Both the position numbers and the translations under genes were made by a program. The notes under the pieces were generated by a model, which saw nothing but the letters and a program-made list of their open reading frames with translations, was not told where the DNA came from and made no database searches. This document shows, piece by piece, positions 4,944 through 8,372 of a DNA stretch of 8,372 nucleotides (the stretch's first letter is position 1; every line of letters begins with the position of its first letter). Location of the stretch: assembly GCA_964404205.1 (NCBI GenBank), contig CAYOJD010000126.1, forward strand, positions 1 to 8,372, read 5' to 3'. This stretch comes from CAZWBR01 sp964404205. GTDB lineage: Bacteria > Bacteroidota > Bacteroidia > Bacteroidales > Prolixibacteraceae.

Positions 4944-7900
4944 TCATTGTTTTGATTTGTCCGGTGCTTTGGGAATGGCCGGCAACGCTTTGTATTCGGC
5001 AGGGATTTTTTCTTTGGCCAGTTCAATGGCTTTATTCAACTGGTCGTCCTCTCCCATATATTCGCGATACGGGTCATTGTCCAGTACAATATCAGGCTCA
5101 ACACCGTGTCCTTCGATAATCCAGTCGCTCGATTCCGACGAGTAGGATGCAAATTCAGGTTTGCGCAAATCGGCGCCATCGATAAACGGCAGTGAACCGC
5201 TAATGCCCACTACACCGCCCCATGTACGGGTCCCAATTACAGTTCCCAGTTTGAAATGTTTAAAGCCATAGGGGAAAAGGTCGCCGTCGGATGCCGAGTA
5301 TTTGTCGATAAGCAGCACTTTAGGCCCCAGGAAGGTGGAATTGGGCACCGGATTGGGGTCAGGCAGATTGCGGCGCATGGTAGCACGGCCTGCTTCACGT
5401 TGTAGTCTTTCGATAATCATGGGCGATACATTGCCCCCGCCATTGCCCCGGTCGTCGATAATCAATCCTTTTTTGTCAAGCTGCGGATAGAACAATTTGA
5501 CAAATTCGTTCAATCCTACAGCACTCATATCGGGAATATGAATATAACCCACTTCCCCGTTGGTGGCTTTGTTCACCTTCTCGATATTCTGCTGAACCCA
5601 GTTGTAATAGTAGAGCGAAGCCTCTGTTTCAAGCGGGATGACAATCACTTCGCGGGCTCCGTTTTCGTTTGGCTGACTGTTAAGTGACAGTTCAACAGGC
5701 TCTTCTGATTTATCGATCAGCAATGAATAGATATCGGCAACGTTTTTGGTCGATTGGCCATTGATGGCTACAATATAATCGCCGGCTACGGCATTTACAC
5801 CAATTTCGGTTAGTGGCGAACGCAATTGCTTGCTCCAGTTGGCCCCTTTCAGTATCGACTCGATTTTAAAATAGCCTGATGCATCTTTGGTCAGTTTGGC
5901 GCCAAGCAGACCGGTTTTGATCCGTTTAGGCTCCTGCATGGGGCCACTGTTCACATAGGCATGGCCAACATTGAGTTCGCCAATCAGTTCGCCAATAATA
6001 TAGGTTAAATCGTCGCGATGGCGTGCATAGGGAACCAGGACACTGTATTTGTCGTGCATCGCTTTCCAATCGACCCCGTGCATATTTTCGACATAGAAAA
6101 AGTCGCGCATCTGCCGCCAGCTCTCATCGTAAATTTGTTTCCACTCTTGTGAATAATCGACCCAGGCTTCCATTTTGGAGATATCGACTTTTTCGTTCAG
6201 TTTCACCTGATCGGTCGGAAGGTTGATTACAGACCAGCTGTCCCTTTCGCGGACCAGCATCTTTTTGCCGTTCGGTGAGATGGAAAAGTTGAATTTACCC
6301 AGTTCCTTCTCCTCTTTCTTGGTCAGGTCGTAGAATTTGGCCGTTGTACCGCCTTCGCCGAATTGATTGTAATAAACTTTTCCATCGATATATTCGATAT
6401 TGCCATAACGCGATGGAGCAACCGGTAGCGACACGATTCGGTTCTGAATATTTTCGGTATCAATCACCACGTTTTTCACTTTGGGAGCTGCCGGAGTAGC
6501 CTTATCCTCTTTAGATGCCGGTTTGTCTGCTGGTTTGTCGTCTCTTGGAACGGCAGCAATTTTTACGCTGTCATTGGTCGGGGCAAAAGGGGATGTGGTT
6601 TTGGCTGAAAGCACCGAAAGGTAGATACGAGACATATTGGTATAGGCGTGATTCCACTCGGTATTGCTGTAAATGGGGTTAAAATCGCGTTCCGAAGTGA
6701 AGACAATATATTTACCATCGTCAGAGAATGATGGACTACCGGAGTTGTACCAGTTGTCGGTCAAATCGGTAATCTTTCTACTGTCGAGACTATACACACT
6801 GATAACATTGAAATTATTCTCGGTTGGGTTACTGAAAGTGAGCCATCTGCTGTCGGGCGACCAGTTGTAACCGTTCACCTGTCCATAGCGGGCCTGGAAG
6901 ACTTCAGTCACCGATTTGGTTTCGATGTCGACGTAGCGAAGGCGCAGTTTTCGGTCGGCCCAGGCAATCTTCTTACTGTCGGGCGACCAGACAAGACGAA
7001 ATTTATAGGTATCCTCGCCCGAGGTTAGTTGAACGGGCGCTTCTGAACCATCCTGTTTACGGATATAGATTTCGAATTCGCCCGATTGGTCCGAAAGCCA
7101 GGCAATATATTTGCCATCGGGCGACCATATTGCTTCCCGTTCGTGCACCCCTGAAGTCTGGGTCAGGTTGTAGGTCAACCCTTTTTTGGAAGGGACACTG
7201 AATACTTCGCCACGGGCGCTGAAAACCACCCTTTCGCCATCAGGCGACAAGTCGGCACCGGTGATAGCTTTCGATGCGTCTTTCAGCTCCTTACGGGCCC
7301 ATCCGAAATCGTTATGGATAGTAATGGGCACTTTCACCGGCCTTTTGTCCGTAATGCTCATTTTGTAGATGTAGCCCCCCTTTTCGAAAACAATGTAGCC
7401 ATTGCCCAATGATGGAAATTTGATATCGTAGTCGGTAAAGTGGGTCACTTTCGAAGTCTCGCCCGATTGGGTATTGTAGCAGAAAAGGTTCATCGAACGG
7501 TCGCGGTCTGAAAGAAAGAATATCTCTTCGCCGGCCCACATGGGTATGATGTCCTGTGCTGCATTGTTCGTTATACTTTTGATTTTCTTCGATTTAAAAT
7601 CAAATATCCAGATGTCGTCAGCCATACCGCCCTGGTAATATTTCCAGGTTCGAAATTCGCGGAACACACGGTTAAAGGCCAGTTGCTGACCATCGGGCGA
7701 GAAAGAACAAAAGCCCCCTTCAGCCAATGGCAGTTCGCTTGACATTCCCCCGTCGGCAGAAACCGTAAAGAGCTGTCCTTTGAAATCGTTGAAAGTCTGC
7801 TTGCGCGAACGGTAAACAATCTGTTTCCCATCGGGCGACCAGGCCATCACAATGTTGTTTGGGCCCATTCGGTCGGAGATTTTGTCACGCTCGAGCGTGG

Positions 7901-8222
7901 CTGTAATGGTAAGTCGTTTGGGGTCACCGCCTTGCGCCGGAATGGTAAACAGTTCCGTATTGCCATCGTACTGCCCTGTAAAGGCAATATGCTGGCCATC
8001 AGGCGAGAATCGGGCAAACATTTCGTAACCGATATCGCTGGTTAACTTTCTGGCAGTACCCCCATTGGCATCTACCGTATAGAGGTCGCCGGCATAACTG
8101 AAGACGATAGCGTTCCCGTTGATGGTCGGAAACCGCATCAGCCGGGTTTCGTCCTGTTGGCCGTTAACCCACTGTGTTGCAAACAGAAACAAAATGATTG
8201 ATAACAATCGGATTTTTGGCAT
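4944..8222 (-). CDS. Exported tricorn-like protease, S41 family
   Basis: A 1092-residue serine protease related to archaeal tricorn, which trims oligopeptides to very short peptides. A Sec signal peptide (1-21, hydrophobic LLSIILFLFATQW, likely cut before QQ, no lipobox Cys) predicts periplasmic or secreted location. Two beta-propellers follow (about 27-310 and 320-675), marked by PD40-type WSPDG repeats near 72, 128, 173, 326, 367, 413, 455, 499 and 649. The second is interrupted by a Lys/Pro/Ala-rich stretch (555-585). Next come a tricorn C1 helical domain (about 690-758), a PDZ domain (about 768-865, GDYIVAINGQ) and the S41 core. Predicted catalytic residues are His754 in GHAYV, Ser978 in YSASDGD and Glu1037 in IEGHGVEPD; DDRGNGGG (923-930) supplies the oxyanion region. 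In tricorn the residue before the histidine is the accessory Ser745; here it is Gly753. The last 25 residues are Lys/Pro/Ala-rich. The domain set is complete and the reading frame unbroken. The ATG was chosen because it immediately precedes the signal peptide. Confidence 0.93.
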   Translation of the reverse strand: MPKIRLLSIILFLFATQWVNGQQDETRLMRFPTINGNAIVFSYAGDLYTVDANGGTARKLTSDIGYEMFARFSPDGQHIAFTGQYDGNTELFTIPAQGGDPKRLTITATLERDKISDRMGPNNIVMAWSPDGKQIVYRSRKQTFNDFKGQLFTVSADGGMSSELPLAEGGFCSFSPDGQQLAFNRVFREFRTWKYYQGGMADDIWIFDFKSKKIKSITNNAAQDIIPMWAGEEIFFLSDRDRSMNLFCYNTQSGETSKVTHFTDYDIKFPSLGNGYIVFEKGGYIYKMSITDKRPVKVPITIHNDFGWARKELKDASKAITGADLSPDGERVVFSARGEVFSVPSKKGLTYNLTQTSGVHEREAIWSPDGKYIAWLSDQSGEFEIYIRKQDGSEAPVQLTSGEDTYKFRLVWSPDSKKIAWADRKLRLRYVDIETKSVTEVFQARYGQVNGYNWSPDSRWLTFSNPTENNFNVISVYSLDSRKITDLTDNWYNSGSPSFSDDGKYIVFTSERDFNPIYSNTEWNHAYTNMSRIYLSVLSAKTTSPFAPTNDSVKIAAVPRDDKPADKPASKEDKATPAAPKVKNVVIDTENIQNRIVSLPVAPSRYGNIEYIDGKVYYNQFGEGGTTAKFYDLTKKEEKELGKFNFSISPNGKKMLVRERDSWSVINLPTDQVKLNEKVDISKMEAWVDYSQEWKQIYDESWRQMRDFFYVENMHGVDWKAMHDKYSVLVPYARHRDDLTYIIGELIGELNVGHAYVNSGPMQEPKRIKTGLLGAKLTKDASGYFKIESILKGANWSKQLRSPLTEIGVNAVAGDYIVAINGQSTKNVADIYSLLIDKSEEPVELSLNSQPNENGAREVIVIPLETEASLYYYNWVQQNIEKVNKATNGEVGYIHIPDMSAVGLNEFVKLFYPQLDKKGLIIDDRGNGGGNVSPMIIERLQREAGRATMRRNLPDPNPVPNSTFLGPKVLLIDKYSASDGDLFPYGFKHFKLGTVIGTRTWGGVVGISGSLPFIDGADLRKPEFASYSSESSDWIIEGHGVEPDIVLDNDPYREYMGEDDQLNKAIELAKEKIPAEYKALPAIPKAPDKSKQ

Positions 8223-8372
8223 AGTACTTATTTTTTTGAATGAATAAATAGTGTATAATAAACTCTTTTATAGCATTTTATGAATTTCAAATTCAACCAC
8301 TTTCCGCAATGAGAGCCATGATACTGATACCAACGGCTTAAAATGCAGGAGGCCCACCCCGCACAAGATTTG
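8223..8372. promoter_or_regulatory. Upstream region of the tricorn-like gene
   Basis: The first 70 bases upstream of the protease ATG are very AT-rich with no Shine-Dalgarno sequence and no clean TAnnTTTG element, so the promoter position is not clear. A perfect 15-bp palindrome, TGAATTTCAAATTCA, lies at 8281-8295, about 60 bp from the start codon, and could be a regulator site. From about 8296 to the window edge the base composition becomes more balanced. Two minus-strand frames stay open there, one ending at a TAA at 8268-8270, but neither is long enough to call a gene. Confidence 0.35.

Noticed and set aside
4916..5119. A 67-codon rightward reading frame starting in the terminator loop
   Set aside because: It starts inside the bidirectional terminator hairpin and is antisense to the protease C-terminus.
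6845..8020. Recurring DNA string resembling ATCGGGCGACCA through the protease gene, considered as a DNA repeat
   Set aside because: Each copy encodes the WSPDG core of a propeller repeat in frame, so it reflects protein repeats rather than a nucleic-acid element.
8268..8372. A minus-strand frame open from the window edge to a TAA at 8268-8270, possibly the end of an upstream gene
   Set aside because: Only 34 codons are visible, a second minus-strand frame is also open, and neither shows a recognisable motif, so a partial gene cannot be supported.

Overview
The window looks like chromosome from a member of the Bacteroidota. The signs are gene starts without Shine-Dalgarno sequences, AT-rich leaders, at least one perfect TAnnTTTG-type -7 promoter element, moderately GC coding regions, and a gene set common in Bacteroidia: Tat-exported Gfo/Idh/MocA oxidoreductases, a DUF4395 membrane protein and a secreted tricorn-like S41 protease. 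A marine or soil Bacteroidales/Marinilabiliales relative is a guess only. No rRNA, tRNA, CRISPR array or mobile element was seen.

Layout. Bases 1-353 are AT-rich and hold no gene I can support, only a possible leftward promoter and some small inverted repeats. Bases 354-3104 are a leftward two-gene operon of paralogous Tat-exported dehydrogenase-like proteins. They are 18 bp apart and end in a clear intrinsic terminator. Bases 3300-3906 hold a leftward cysteine-rich DUF4395 membrane protein gene with its own terminator and a good promoter. A 284-bp divergent intergenic region follows and contains a nearly perfect 33-bp palindrome. Bases 4191-4892 encode, rightward, a flavin reductase-rubredoxin fusion of the 'high molecular weight rubredoxin' (Hrb) type. 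This converges on a very long leftward gene (4944-8222) for an exported tricorn-family protease, and the two share a perfect 19-bp-arm bidirectional terminator. The last 150 bases are the upstream region of the protease gene.

How the genes relate. The two oxidoreductases probably act as a pair on a sugar or sugar-derived substrate in the periplasm. The substrate cannot be read from the sequence, and no glycoside hydrolase or transporter is in view. The Hrb-like protein is likely a cytoplasmic electron carrier, usually feeding a flavodiiron protein in O2 or NO detoxification, but no flavodiiron gene is in the window. It is divergent from DUF4395, so the palindrome between them could be a shared operator; this is inference. 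The protease most likely degrades peptides in the periplasm and appears to be transcribed alone.

No obviously new multi-gene system is present. The points most worth following are the palindrome, the altered active-site positions in the oxidoreductases, and the export and active-site variation of the tricorn-like enzyme.
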